A stretch of DNA of 64,000 nt, taken from assembly GCA_945910005.1 (NCBI GenBank), contig OX246740.1:4078897-4142896 (forward strand), in the 5' to 3' direction. This DNA comes from Isoperla grammatica (lineage: Eukaryota > Arthropoda > Insecta > Plecoptera > Perlodidae). The position numbers and the translations under genes were made by a program. Positions 47,661 through 59,535 of the stretch are shown here, one piece after another. Positions within the stretch are counted from its first letter, which is position 1, and each line of letters opens with the position of its first letter. The notes under the pieces are model-generated. The model did not search any database and had not been told where the DNA came from. It was given only the letters and a program-made list of their open reading frames with translations.

Positions 47661-48863
47661 TCCTCTTAAAAAAAAACACGCCAACTTTTTACATACGTCA
47701 TTCCAATCATGTTGTGGTAGTCATATTAGTATTGCAACAAAATCGAGGACCTACTACTGACAATTTAGTATATTGTGATGTACATGATAAGTGACGATGA
47801 AGAATAGCGGAGAGGAAGCCTGGTACCGACACGTAGCCTACTCCACCTGTCGAAAGATACCGAAGAGCCCATTGGTTTTTACGTCCCATTCAAAAGGACG
47901 GTGTAATTCTGACCAATCATGCAGGTTCCTCGGAGCGCCGAGCAGTTGACGATGAGCAATACTGTTACACAAGCTTTCGAACCTTCCAATCTGCTCTAAC
48001 CAAAGTAAGTATAAGCGCTTCGGCGTACAGCGGTCACCCTCTTTACTCCTGGCCTACTTCATGTTGTTTAACTGCGGTGTTCCTATTGGAACCGGCTAAG
48101 CGACCGCAGCTAAACCGTTAGGAAATCAATCAAATCATGCTGTGACCCACCGACAGTGAGAATAACTTTACTTGTGTTTAGTAGTGCGCGAGTAGTGCCC
48201 AATAATAAAAACTCGTAGTCTGTCCAGGGACGGCTCATGATTCTCTTCAGGTGCCTAACTAGGAGAACGGTATTTAAAAAAGATGGAAAGGAATGTACGA
48301 GGGCTGTTAGTATGAGTAAACCACATCATTCACTTTGTGACTATGTGATTTACTCATACTAACAATGTCGGCGCATCGTCACAGCATGATCTGATTGATT
48401 TCCTAACGGTTTAGCTGCGATCGCTTAGCCGGTTCCAATAGGAACACCGCAGTTAAACAACAAGAAGTGGGCCAGGAGGAATGAGGGTGACCGCTGTACG
48501 CCGAAGCGCTTACGTACCTTGCTTAGAGCAGATTGGACGGTTCGAAAGCTTGTGTAACAGTATTGCTCATCGTCAACTGTTTAGCTCAGTTAGTGGAGGA
48601 ACCTGCATTATTGGTCAGAATTACACCGTTCTTTCGAATGGGACGTAAAAGCCAATGGGCTCTTCGGTATCTTTCGACAGGAGTAGGCTACGTGTCGGTA
48701 CCAGGCTTCCTCTCCGCTATTCTTCATCGTCACTTATCATGTACATCATAATATACTAAATTGTCAGTAGTAGGTCCCCGATGTTGTTGCAATAATAATA
48801 TGGCTACCACAACATGATTTGAATGACGTATGTACAACGTTGGCGTGTTGTTTTTTAAGGGAT
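47661..48863. mobile_element. Long inverted repeat, arms about 490 bp
   Basis: Left arm 47661-48147, right arm 48372-48863, loop about 224 bp. Arms match over nearly their whole length at about 90%, e.g. GATGAAGAATAGCGGAGAGG / CCTCTCCGCTATTCTTCATC and CGCTTCGGCGTACAGCGGTC / GACCGCTGTACGCCGAAGCG. One block differs strongly. The right arm has TTTAGCTCAGTTAGTGGAGG (tRNA A-box-like, 48579-48598), while the left has CTCGGAGCGCCGAGCAG. No transposase frame is present. It could be two SINE-like copies in opposite orientation or a foldback element. Confidence 0.8.
48307..48365. repeat. Palindrome inside the loop of the long inverted repeat
   Basis: GTTAGTATGAGTAAA and its complement TTTACTCATACTAAC flank a short spacer containing ATTCACTTTGTGAC. 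That motif is repeated at the outer end of the right arm (48866-48882). Confidence 0.7.
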
Positions 48864-48904
48864 TCATTCACTTTGTGACTGAGGACATCATCGGAATAAA
48901 CGTT

Positions 48905-48985
48905 CTTTCTGGATTGCCGGTAGCGGGTATCGAACCGGCGACCTCTCGAGTTATAGCTTCGTGTGCAACACACTGAGCCATCTCT
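48905..48985 (-). mobile_element. tRNA-like SINE head
   Basis: The minus strand has A-box-like TGGCTCAGTGTGTTGC and B-box GGTTCGATACC with tRNA-like spacing, flanked by GCCGG/CCGGC. No intact cloverleaf was evident. It lies just outside the long inverted repeat. Confidence 0.6.
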
Positions 48986-48989
48986 ATCG

Positions 48990-49870
48990 ATTCAGTAGTA
49001 TGCTACTTTTAAATAAAAAAAGTTTTGAAGGGTTAAACGTTTGTCCCGAACGTTTCTCGGGTAAGTCTTCTTTCACGCAAGTAAGAATATGTCCACTCCG
49101 AACATTTCCCTGGACACCGCATGAAAAGCTGATGTCTTGAACGCAGTGGACCTTAGAGACGAGTCTATCGACGTCATTGTCAACAGCGTTAGTGAAACAT
49201 CACACAGTGAAAGAACAACCTACACTGAAAGCGGTCAACATCTGTATCGAATCTCGTAAATGTTGTCACTATTAATGGTAAAAACATTTGACGTTCAACA
49301 GGGTAAACATCACTGTCAACTGACTAAACTTGGCTTTTTTTGGGTACATATAGCTGCGTCGATAGCGTAAATTTTTGTCGTTAAAATGTTGACATTTCTG
49401 GTAGGTTGCACCATCCATCTTCAAAGTTAATTCTTGAAGACTTGAACATTCTTTGTGATAGTTGATACAGCAATAACGGTTTCTGAAACCAAAGTGTTCA
49501 ATAAAAACAGTACAACTTTATTAAAATAAAATGTATGAACTCATTTTATCACGAAGTTTTTACTCGACATCTCGACAAGCAGAGCTAGTCGGCCCAGTTC
49601 TACCCCAAGCCCAAGACAGGGTACACAAAACTGATTGTTCAAATAGTACCTAAAAATAACAATAATATTAATAATAGTTATGAATACTCGGTAAAAAGAA
49701 AAATAGCTTCTTGTTTGCAAAATGTGTTCTTATCCGTCCGAAACAATAACAGAGTTGCCAAAACCTTGAAACAGTTGTTTCAAGAATATACTCAAGTAAA
49801 AGATATACACATTTTATTATCTTCAATTTGTTACTTCTACTAAAGTGTCTATCAATCCTTATAGGCCTAA
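48990..49870. other. Gene-free stretch
   Basis: No gene or repeat was recognised. Confidence 0.4.
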
Positions 49871-49910
49871 TCATCCATCCATCCATCCATCCATCCATCC
49901 ATCCATCCAT
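49871..49910. repeat. ATCC tetranucleotide microsatellite
   Basis: Nine to ten ATCC units. The Met-Asp-Gly-Trp repeat on the reverse strand is an artefact. Confidence 0.95.
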
Positions 49911-50823
49911 GTAGGACGTGTATATCTATCCTCCTAAGTTCCGTGGACTAGTTTGACGTTAAGAACCTTGAACAAAGACGGCAGGAACTAAGTCGCTCTT
50001 TGACAGGGCTCGTTTGCCGGAGTGTTTCTTTGAACTCAAATGTGAATGTCTGATCTCTATTATTTATTGTCTCCCCAATCAGTGAGTCAGTAAGATGAAT
50101 TCGTTTCTGTCGTGCTTAGAACTAGCTAACTGATGAGTAGCTGGCTGGAGCCGAGCGAGCATCCAAAACTGGAGCAATCCTACACAAAGCACAATGCTGT
50201 GACCTTTGCTCCACATGGAGATCTAAGGATAGGCAACCTAAATGTAATACCTTTGCCATGTTGTTATTTTATCCTGACTAACAAAGCCACTTTTGAATTC
50301 AGTGACCTGAATTTTACCCCTTGCCTTCCCTGTTGCATAATAAACCCTGATGCATTTTCTATCTAGTTTCAACTCCTAAATAAAGTCCTTGTCGACATCC
50401 GGGTAGTGGATACACAAAACATGGACGATGGGAAGATGTGACAACGAGAAGACGTAAAGGTTGGGACCTAAAAACGGAATCGGGTCTTAAAAATACACAT
50501 TTGCATCTAATATTGAACCCATGTTTTTTATCGTTTCATGCAATTTTGTCTTGGTACGAATTTTGCAGGATAAAGAAGGTTCTATAAAAATCGATAATAT
50601 TGCGGTGTGGTGGTGCGGCAGGATTACAGGCTATCCGGATACCACGAGCCCTCGACACATAACGCCATGTTGGTTTTCGTTTAATCATTAATTTCCCTTT
50701 TGTGTGCAAATCATTTTTGTGTTTTTACAAAAGATTATGAGCTATTCGAAAATGTTGGGTGTGCGTAGGTAAACATTTGCTTTACCACTAGAGTTAATTG
50801 TTATAGAACAATAGTATTTTCGC
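49911..50823. other. Gene-free stretch
   Basis: Nothing supportable was seen. Confidence 0.4.
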
Positions 50824-50885
50824 TCTCACACGCACACGCACACGCACACGCACACGCACACAGCCACACACGGCCACACACGCGC
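50824..50885. repeat. CACACG microsatellite
   Basis: Hexanucleotide CACACG repeats grading into CACACA/GCCACA, a purine-pyrimidine alternating tract. Confidence 0.9.
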
Positions 50886-51229
50886 ATATAAACAATCCCA
50901 CAACTAAACATATGATTATGTTCTTAATTATAGTTAAATACATATTCCTCTCCTCGTGGTGACCGGTGCCCGCAGTGATGGCCCTCCTGCATCTCTTGTG
51001 TCATTACTGTACTTCTTACATGGCCTTCACCATTTCGCCTCTTCCTCTGTCTACTATCTCACTTCTCTCCATATTTGCCGGACCTCTTTGCAATCCAAAC
51101 GCCCACCCTTGGAATGGTTGAGGTTTGTATGGTTTTACTGTTTTGTTTGATTTACACATAATATGTTTTAATAAATAATAAATAAAAAAACAAAAAACAA
51201 CAACAACCCCCTAAAACCTTACTTGGATT

Positions 51230-51330
51230 CCCTATGACGAGTGACGACCCCGGCAATGTGCAAGGGATCTGACGATGGCCTGGCTGTCGAGTATGTCGTG
51301 AAACATCAAACACTGCTACTTATTCTACTA
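51230..51330. repeat. Dispersed repeat shared with 32041-32140
   Basis: Contains CCTATGACGAGTGACGACCC, CCGGCAATGTG, GGGATCTGACGATGGC and AAACATCAAACACTG. An A-rich run (51175-51210) lies directly before it, possibly the tail of an adjacent retroposon. Confidence 0.5.
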
Positions 51331-51719
51331 GTTATACAAATAATCGAAACAAAAACATATGTTAGAGTAATGTGTTAGCCAGCGATCGTGAGTCAGTTGG
51401 AATGTGCTTTGTGAGTTTAACATGCATGGGTAATGAGTCTAGTTCAAGCTTCAGAGGTCTCCTCATATTGTTTCAAGGTAAACTTTACTCAACAGTTCAA
51501 ACAATCCCTACAGATCACTAAACAGAATAACCGGCTTAAAACAAGTTCGAGCGATTTAATTAGTTTTGTATTCCAAATAAGTTTGGAAATATGACGAAGT
51601 TAAATGGCCACTCTTTAAAGGGATAACATTTAAGGATAGTAAACAAATGAGTTGTTGGTTTAAAACACCTTCGATCATCAATGAATTTCCAATCTATTAT
51701 CAATCAGTTATCCCAACAT

Positions 51720-51790
51720 AAGTGTTCTCATGCTTACACAAAAGCCGCGTCCAATGGTACCAACTCCATTTTCTACTTCCTACCATATAA
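51720..51790 (-). repeat. Dispersed repeat, GGTACCATTGGAC family (inverted copy)
   Basis: The minus strand reads GGAAGTAGAAAATGGAG, TTGGTACCATTGGACGCGGC, and TAAGCATGAGAACACTTATG. It matches 33530-33615 and 62670-62735. Confidence 0.55.
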
Positions 51791-52009
51791 TTGAATCAGG
51801 TCCACTAAGAATACTTAACGACTTTTGGTTGGTTACCTGTAAAAGTTGCCATAACCAATGAGGCCTGTGCATTTACGGAGGTGTGAAAGAACGCCATAGA
51901 AATCCGTTGACATTTTTTTTTATAAAGTACAGTAGTTTGTTTTGTTTTTGTTGTTATTGTAATTTATGATTTCATTATTATTAATTGTTTGCATAGCCTA
52001 GTTTTATTT

Positions 52010-52072
52010 AAGGTCCTCCTTTGTAAATCAGTTTTAATAACTGAATAGGATAGACATTAAATAAATACATTT
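52010..52072 (+). mobile_element. 3' end of a LINE-like element (copy 2)
   Basis: GTCCTCCTTTGTAAATCAG, ACTGAATAGGATAGACATT and AAATAAATACATTTA match 7839-7912 in the opposite orientation. Confidence 0.55.
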
Positions 52073-53640
52073 ATTAACAAAATTATAATGATCTGATGTT
52101 GGTATATGAATACCTAGCTAGTGTTAAGTAAACAAACAAACATGTATGGCCGACGTAATCACTGGATCCAAACCTCCTATAACGTGGTTCTAGGGAAACC
52201 CTACACGATACCATACCGTCATAGATAACTGACGCATTCACCAACCAGTGAGCGATTTTTTCACAAGCATCGGTAAGGTTTGCCTCAGAATTATCTTGTG
52301 CGCGTGGGCGAGTATGAGGATAACAACTCTCATGAAACAACAATTGTGACATATCTGAACTCACTGGCAAGTAGTTGTAACTGACAACAAATCCCTTTAC
52401 CATCTACGCTTATCCAATTAAAATCTCACCCTTCATGTATTCCAAGTATGGTCGCTATGGCAACCTGTGCCGTTGCCACCACGTATCATTCATGTAACGA
52501 GGCTAATCGAGATGATATGGTAAACCATATACAGAAAACAGTAATTATGTGAACACATAAATACAAATAATTGTTTGGAAACCGAGAGAGTTAATACAAA
52601 ATTAAATAATAATTATTCCTCGAGGAGAACCTTGAATTTATACTTGTCGGCAAGTGCAAAAGTCATACTCTCATTGAAAAAAATCCGGAATTATCAACAT
52701 TCTATTCATAATCACTTTATAAATAGTTGTATTTCAACGTAAAATGTAATTATATTTCCAATTTATAGCAACTCGTTTTAACAAGAAACATGTTACTATT
52801 GGTCCAATTTATTCAATTTTGAATGAAAATTTACCTTGATGTTTTCTGGTGCGAGAAGTTATATTGACCACAGAAACCAATTATTGGAAAATAACAATTT
52901 GCATTAGTACCAACATTACTGATTGTATCATAATAACAAAGAGACCACATAGGTAAATATAATGTGTGAAACAAAGAAACCCCACTACGAGGTCATATTC
53001 CATTTACATTCGCTCGCTGTCACATTAACATAGGTTGTTAAAATGCTCCACGTTGAGTTTTGAAATAGCTCGGAGTCCGGGTATTGTTGTGTTATAGTTC
53101 GTCACGCTCTAACAAGTGACGGACAAAACGACTGCCAAAGTTCAGATTATAGTTATTTATTATACATCTAGTGGAATAGAGTGGGCTGACTCTCTTGAGC
53201 TAGAAGCTATAAAATGCGTTAACATCATTCCAATCTACAGTCTATACGATATAAAACCTAATCCAGCCATGAAACAATAATAAAAATATTATAACACCTC
53301 AGCTAAAATAGGAATTGGACTCGAAAGTTTGAACTAATCGTTGGAAATGCAGATATGACAAAAGTAGACACAAAATGGTTCGTTTAAAAGAAATGTGATA
53401 TAATTTGTGTCTTTTAAATATATCCATGCTTAGAAATCTTGAGTAGGCCTACTTATTCAAAGTATAATATCGTGAAAAAATATGTTTAATCGATAATTCA
53501 AAATAACTTTTTTAGGCAATTTAAAGTTCAAAATAATTGAAATATTCAACAGATAATTATAAATATAGTTATATGATTAAATGATAATGCATAATAACCA
53601 GATATAATGTTGCTGGTAACTGTCATATAGAGAAGATAGT
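52073..53640. other. Mostly unique stretch with one SINE fragment
   Basis: At 52496-52520 ACGAGGCTAATCGAGATGAT matches the body of the tRNA-Ser-like SINE at 17851-18029. The 106-codon reverse frame at 52083-52403 shows no recognisable domain. The rest is featureless AT-rich DNA. Confidence 0.4.
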
Positions 53641-54784
53641 GTCCGCGGGCAAGTGAGAGACAAGGTCTTCAGGTTCGGTATCCTGGGCGAGTTACAGAAT
53701 AAAGGGCACAACTTTACAATCGGCTACAACCACCACTAACAAACCTCTGGAATTAGGGCCCTGGGCTCGATTCCTAGCCAAGGATATTTTTATTTGTGGA
53801 TTTCACAATTTAAAATAATGAAATATTAATATAATTTGCCTATTTGCCATCTTCAAAAAAGTTTTACCAGCTTTCGTTTATATGAGTAGTAAGATCCTGA
53901 CATTTTACAATAATTTTTTAAACATTAGGCCTATAACACGTATCCATTCATCAATCATCTAGAATTTCATTTATTTCATTTCATTTATTTATTATTCATT
54001 CATACATTGTGTACATACAACTGATTTTGTCACAGTCGAAATCACGATCACGTCAATAAACACAATGATCTCACATTTACTTTACGCTAACTAATTATGC
54101 TATAATTTTCGCTGGTACAGTTCAGTAATTTTTTTTAGTAATTGGTAAATCCGGTTTTGAGACAACATACATGTGTTATGTATTTCAGAACAATGGCGGT
54201 ATAGTTATCTCCAGATATCCCGTCATACAGTGTAGTAAACCAATTCCCAATTGTATTTCTTACGTACTATAGATTGCAAGCTTAGAACAAAACACATCTC
54301 TACCAAGGCGGAGAACCGTTTCTTCAAGTAGTGAACGGATGACACATTAGTTCCAACCCCCAAGACAAACCTGTCTAATTTACACTGGGTTAATGTAAGG
54401 TTTTACAACTTTACATATTAAATAAGCATTTACTTAACATCATTGTGCTTGAAACTGGGTTAATCTTGTGATTAGATAAATGAATGTAAGATTGTCTTGA
54501 TGAAATATTAAAATCTACTTAGTATGCATACACGCTACATAGCACTCTCGCATAATACGTCTGGTAGAAGATTGTAGTTTATCCCTTATAAATTCTTTTG
54601 CTACTAAAAACGTAAACACCGTGAGACTTGAGTATAAGGAAGAGATTAGGCTTTCATCGTTGGGTCTAGACATTGTAAACACAGAAAACACATATAATAA
54701 AGTAGTATGTCACCTAGAATTAAAGTTAACAAGGCACCTTAGAACAATGGAATATCAGGTGCAAGCTGATTAAATAAATGCCTT
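53641..54784. other. Gene-free stretch
   Basis: GGTTCGGTATCC (53674) and GGGCTCGATTCC (53763) resemble B boxes but lack good A boxes. No gene was recognised. Confidence 0.35.
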
Positions 54785-55047
54785 TGGGGATGCGAATAAA
54801 AAACGAAATCATCCAGAAAATATGAAAAATAAATATTGTCTATTGCATTTATACATTCAAGGATGCAATTTAACAACGAAATCATCCAGAGGATATGAAA
54901 GCAATCGTTTATTACATTTTTATACATTTAAGAATGCAATTAAAAAACGAAATCATGCGGAGGATATGAAAACAATTGTTTATTACATTTATACATTTAA
55001 GGATGCAATTAAAAAACGAAATCATTCGGAGGATATGAAAACACAGT
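54785..55047. repeat. Tandem repeat, 69-73 bp unit, about 3.5 copies
   Basis: Units anchored on ACGAAATCAT start at 54803, 54876, 54947 and 55016 and contain GAGGATATGAAA, TTTATTACATTT and ATACATTTAAGGATGCAATT. A plus-strand frame with a 23-24 residue repeat spans it, but indels between units argue against coding. Confidence 0.85.
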
Positions 55048-55323
55048 GTCATTCAAGAAAGTTCTACTAAAATACGCCTTCAAAAAAAAAACGGTATTTC
55101 AACTTTATCATTATTATTTTCTAGAGGATAAAATTCGAAATGTAATTCTTCAATCCGACATAAAGTAACTTGCGGGCAGAACTAGAGACTTAATCAAGTT
55201 ACTGAATATTCGAGTCGTAGACTGAGATATACAAAGTTATCACTGATCAAATTCATGGGAGTGGAAACCCAATATAGATGAGATGTAATTTAAATTAAGT
55301 ATGAAGATGTTTCCAAAGGTATT

Positions 55324-55464
55324 ACATTATTTTTGCTGCGAAGATGATTTAGAACGAGATGGTTTTCCAGCATTCATAATATGATGGGAGGACGATCCCA
55401 CAGCAATATCACCGAGGTCGTTGAGTAAAACGCAAGAAGTCGAGCTGAGTTGGAACATATTAGG
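55324..55464 (-). CDS. Possible terminal exon, Ser-rich C-terminus
   Basis: On the minus strand an acceptor-like CCTCAG near 55465 precedes an open frame reading PNMFQLSSTSCVLL, then NDLGDIAVGSSSHHIM, then NAGKPSRSKSSSQQK and TAA. Codon use is mixed and not repeat-derived. However, the supposed acceptor lies in the TIR of the adjacent hAT-like MITE and no upstream exon was found. The function is unknown, and it could be a chance frame. Confidence 0.2.
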
Positions 55465-55468
55465 TACT

Positions 55469-55862
55469 GAGGCTGTGTTCCAACTTGACATTATTCGTAG
55501 TGGACTAAGCTTAGTTATACTAATCGAAAAGAATTGTGATGTCACAAGCAGACGACCAATGCTCCTTATGTTGCTAGTGGTTAGTGGATAGTGGGTAGTG
55601 GCCGAAAGTGTACACTACGACACCGACTAACCCACTAAAACAAGATGGTTGATACCAGCCATCACAGCTGATACTTTTATGTTAGAAAAATACCCAACCA
55701 GTGAGTGGAAGTATTATCATCGTATTTATTTACATTAGATGATTAATAACAATACACTTTTTATTAGCATACTAGGTAGCGTGCCCAAAGCTGTTATCGT
55801 TTAGTGTGTAGCAGGTTAGTGGTTAGTGGTTAGCAGGCGAAAATCAAGTTGGAACACACCCT
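55469..55862. mobile_element. hAT-like MITE, first of an abutting pair
   Basis: It starts GAGGCTGTGTTCCAACTTGA and ends TCAAGTTGGAACACACCCT. It contains GTAGTGGACTAAGCTTAG and repeated TAGTGGTTAGTGG. Length is about 394 bp, directly followed by a second copy in the same orientation. Confidence 0.8.
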
Positions 55863-56253
55863 CAGGCTATGTTCCAGCTTGACATTATTCGTAGTGGACT
55901 AAGCTTAGTTATACGTATCGAAAGGAAGTGACGTCACAAGCAGACGACCAATGCTCCTTATGTTGCTAGTGGTTAGTGGATAGTGGGTAGTGGCCGAAAG
56001 TGTACACTACGACACAGACTAACCCACTAAACCAAGATGGTTGATACCAGCCATCACAGCTGATACTTTTAGGTTAGGTAAATACCCAACCAGGTATGGA
56101 AATATTATTTTCATATTTATTTCCATTAGTTGATTGATAACAATAAACTTTGTGTTAGCATACCAGGTGGCGTGCCCAAAGCTGTTAGTGCTTAGTGTGT
56201 AGCGGGTTAGTGGTTAGTGGTTAGCAGGCGAGAACAAGTTGGAACACACCCTG
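55863..56253. mobile_element. hAT-like MITE, second of an abutting pair
   Basis: It starts CAGGCTATGTTCCAGCTTGA and ends CAAGTTGGAACACACCCTG, i.e. CAGGG-type hAT termini. It is about 90% identical to the first copy. The outer 8 bp flanks (TAGGTACT, AGCGTGCT) match at only four positions, so a target duplication is unproven. Confidence 0.8.
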
Positions 56254-56527
56254 AGCGTGCTACAACGTAAATGTTGCGCGTAGCCCAAGTTGGCTTTGAC
56301 ATTGTATGGTACTGGCTCAGAGGTAAACGGTGAATTTGGAGCCACTCTATAATAAAGTTCAAAGCTGAATTATTATACTCTAGTTTGTAAGTACGTATAA
56401 GTTAGATCGTAACTGGTCTCAAACCGACCTGAGATTCTTAAACCGCCCCTATCATGCACTTATTTAAAAAAAAATCACCAGATTCCAGGCTTTCTTTCTC
56501 AAATTAGTATATTAAGTCTACCACTTG

Positions 56528-56683
56528 GGCCCAGTATTATAATCTCGGGATAAGGTTCTAGATAAAACTATCCTCGGAATAAGCAACATAACAAAGCAGC
56601 TTATGATTGGTGGGCGACGGTCATGGTAAAAATAAGATATTCCAAGGATAAAAGGTATACCAAGATCGCAATACCGCCGGTTA
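56528..56683. mobile_element. Diverged palindromic MITE, GGCCCAGTATTATAA ends
   Basis: The left end GGCCCAGTATTATAATCTCG pairs imperfectly with the right end CAAGATCGCAATACCGCC. The centre holds GATTGGTGGGCGACGG. It is an old relative of the GGCCCGGTATTA family. Confidence 0.5.
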
Positions 56684-57815
56684 GTGGAGTGAACAAGCGG
56701 CCAAGCCTCATTATTCACACTGTGTTAGAAATTTCCATGTTACCAAACCCAAAAAATATACCTGTCCCATGCAGAAGGTAGGAAGAAGAGAAATATAACA
56801 TTAATTTGGTACTATTGGGCTCGGAATTCTTACGTTAGGACAACTTAAGCAACGACACACATAATAAATGGTATACATTTTCCCATTGAAAATAAGTTCT
56901 TATCAGTGGGTAGAAAATTAAGACAAAAGTATTAATTTGTGTTTATTTCATTTGTAAGACCCTACAGTTTTCTCAGCGTAATTGTCAGCTGAGAGTTTTT
57001 ACAAGCCTTGTTTATGATAGCGTTGTTAGTTATGATATGTTAGTATTAGTTAGTATGTTAGTATGGTAGCTTTGAGAATATAGCAAACTAGTTAGAGATG
57101 AAAGCCATGCACTCAAGATTTCATTGTTATCATATTCTCATCCAACCTCACAATCCGGCCTCCAGCTCTTGATTCAATCAGACATCCCACCGACGCTAGT
57201 ACACTCGTCGTACAACTCTACACACCCCACAAGCTTCATTTCCAACAAGGACATTGTTCAAACAGACACCATTCTCTACCTTTATTTACCTCACTTATGG
57301 GTAGAGGTGTTTGAAAATGGTTTTATTTAAAAAAAAAAAAAAAATCATTTTATTCTAAACCAAAATGTGGTGTTATTTCGGTGTTATTTTTATAATGGAA
57401 ATGGAGAAATCAGGAAGTTTCAAAGCAACGGAAATTTTCCCCCGCTTTATTTTGAGCAACGCTATCTACCAGCAACGCTGCAAACCACTTTTCCATCGGC
57501 CAAAATGTGGTTGGTAAACAGTTTGAGACTAAACTGTTTAACCGACTTAGGGTCAAAAGTAGTAATTATAACGTAAAATATGCAATTTTTACTGTAAATA
57601 GTTAAAAATGCTGAAAATGGTGTTATTTCGCTATTTCAACACTCAATTCGCGTTATTAAAATAATATGGTGTTATTTCGTGATTTGATTCCTTATCCTTC
57701 ATGGCCAACATGCCGACATCTGTCAAAAAAAAGTTCTTACACCACAAATAATGAATTTCGTTTTATCGCGGATTCCTAAAAACAAACGTCTCTACTTATG
57801 GGTCTTTAAATTCAA
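56684..57815. other. Gene-free stretch with one dispersed repeat
   Basis: 56775-56855 carries a diverged copy of the GGTACCATTGGAC family (GGTACTATTGGGCTCG). No gene was recognised. Confidence 0.4.
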
Positions 57816-58171
57816 TACAGGGCCAGGATTCACAAAGATGCTTAACTTCAAACTTGTCAGTTAAAGCAATATTACACTCGGTCTTTTGAGTTCCAACTAA
57901 ATATTTTGGGTGTCAGCTGCTCTGATTTAACATATCTGATTAGTGGGGTGAAAACATTTTAGCGAACACTGAGGTACGGCGTGTGATACGAATCATGCCG
58001 ATGTCGTTCTGCAAACAGCTCATGAAGATAAAATATAGTAAAATTCCGACAACAAAACTTATAATATTTGATTTCTGAATGTGAAGTGACTCAGTTATGA
58101 CTTGTGTCACTAAAACTTGCTTAACTAAAACAGCTTATGAGTTAGGCATCTTTGTGCATCCAGGCACTGTA
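57816..58171. mobile_element. Palindromic MITE, TACAG(G/T)GCC ends, about 356 bp
   Basis: It begins TACAGGGCCAGGATTCACAA and ends TTGTGCATCCAGGCACTGTA. The outer 30 bp are inverted with few changes (both arms then carry AGATGC(T/C)TAACT). The interior is non-coding. A fragment of a relative hosts the nested MITE at 36260. Confidence 0.7.
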
Positions 58172-59359
58172 GTAAGGGTGTATTCTTGTGACTGTGCACT
58201 TGAATCTGACAAGACTGTATTCGGTATAAATTACACACACGTATGTTTCGCCGTGGGTTGTGAGGGGGTTGAAGAGAGAGAGGGGGAGTGACTAGCGAGA
58301 GGAGTGGGGGTAGCTCCAGCGAAGCTCTTCATAAGGGCCACGCTTACAGTTACCTGTACTTGATGCGCTATAAATAGATCACCCTAGCAACCAACAGTTC
58401 ACCAAGCAACCGCCATGCATGGGTGCAGTGCAGCGCTGCCACTTATTTATAGACAGAGCTGCATGAATTATATTCACCAGCTATATTTGATTCTTCGTTA
58501 CACTTCACATAAAACCATTGCTTTGCTTTATTCTGTATTACGAACAGTTTAATTGTGTTTAACACAGAGTTAGCGGAAAGAGCAAGACTGCGATTTGAAG
58601 TATGCGAATTATTTCAATTTAGCTGTAAGCATTATTGTGAAGATTCTATTGAAATTAGAAATATTTCTCTTCAATATTGTAAAAGTCATACACGAAATGC
58701 GAAATGAAGTCAGAATGTAGAATTCTATTCAAGTAGCTACGATAAACACCTCAAAGTAAAAACAATGTTCATTGACAATTCTAAACCTGAGAGTCTTTGA
58801 ATGACAATCGACATCAAAGTCAAAGAAAAGTCTATTATTTAACTTACGAGTATGAAATGATTAAAGTGGATTCTTACTTTAGGTAACGTTTTATGTAAGA
58901 ATTCTCAATCCCAGTGATTAATGTATTATGATTGTCATACCAATTTGCTAACAATACTAAAATTAAAATTCACCCATAGTTATGAAAGTTTTAAATTTTA
59001 ATGTTAAACTGACATTAAAAGAATATTCCTGTAATAATTAAGAGCAACCTGTTGCAGACCAATGGAAAAAGATTCCTTGAACAGAATCAAACTCTATCTA
59101 TAGCATTATAATTAGAAAATGATAAAAATATAACGTGCGAGGCGTGCTAAATAAAAACTAAATCAATTTGTAAATTTGTTTCAGTTTTATTTAAACATTT
59201 TAAAGTTTATTGGTCGTTTTTAAGACTGAGATATGTTATGATACCTTTCTAGAACAAAAGCGAACATAGTTAGTCTGCAAATAAGCATTAATACCACAGT
59301 AATTTTACAAGGACAAATGTGGATACATTTGTTGCGAGACTGTTTGGAGCGTACCCAGA
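58172..59359. other. Gene-free stretch
   Basis: A purine-rich patch (58262-58310, GAGAGAGAGGGGGAG) is the only notable feature. Confidence 0.4.
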
Positions 59360-59535
59360 TATAGTTGTCCCAAGACTAACTTACACATGCTTTCGTCACA
59401 GGCGAGGTATTCGTAGCCAATCAGCGATCGTTATCTGCGCGCGCTGTGTGTGTCTCGGGCGGTTCGCTGGTTGGCTACGAGTGGCCTCGCCTGTGACGAA
59501 AGCATAATATGTAAGGTAGTCTTGGGTTACCTATA
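59360..59535. mobile_element. Palindromic MITE, GTAACCCAAGACTA family, copy 2
   Basis: The ends are TATAGTTGTCCCAAGACTAA and TAGTCTTGGGTTACCTATA. The arms contain GCTTTCGTCACAGGCGAGG / CCTCGCCTGTGACGAAAGC and TCGTAGCCAA / TTGGCTACGA. The loop contains GCGCGCGCTGTGTGTGTC. Confidence 0.85.

Noticed and set aside
48533..48751. 72-codon frame in the right arm of the inverted repeat as a gene
   Set aside because: The mirrored left arm does not keep the frame, and the segment is a repeated element with a tRNA-like motif.
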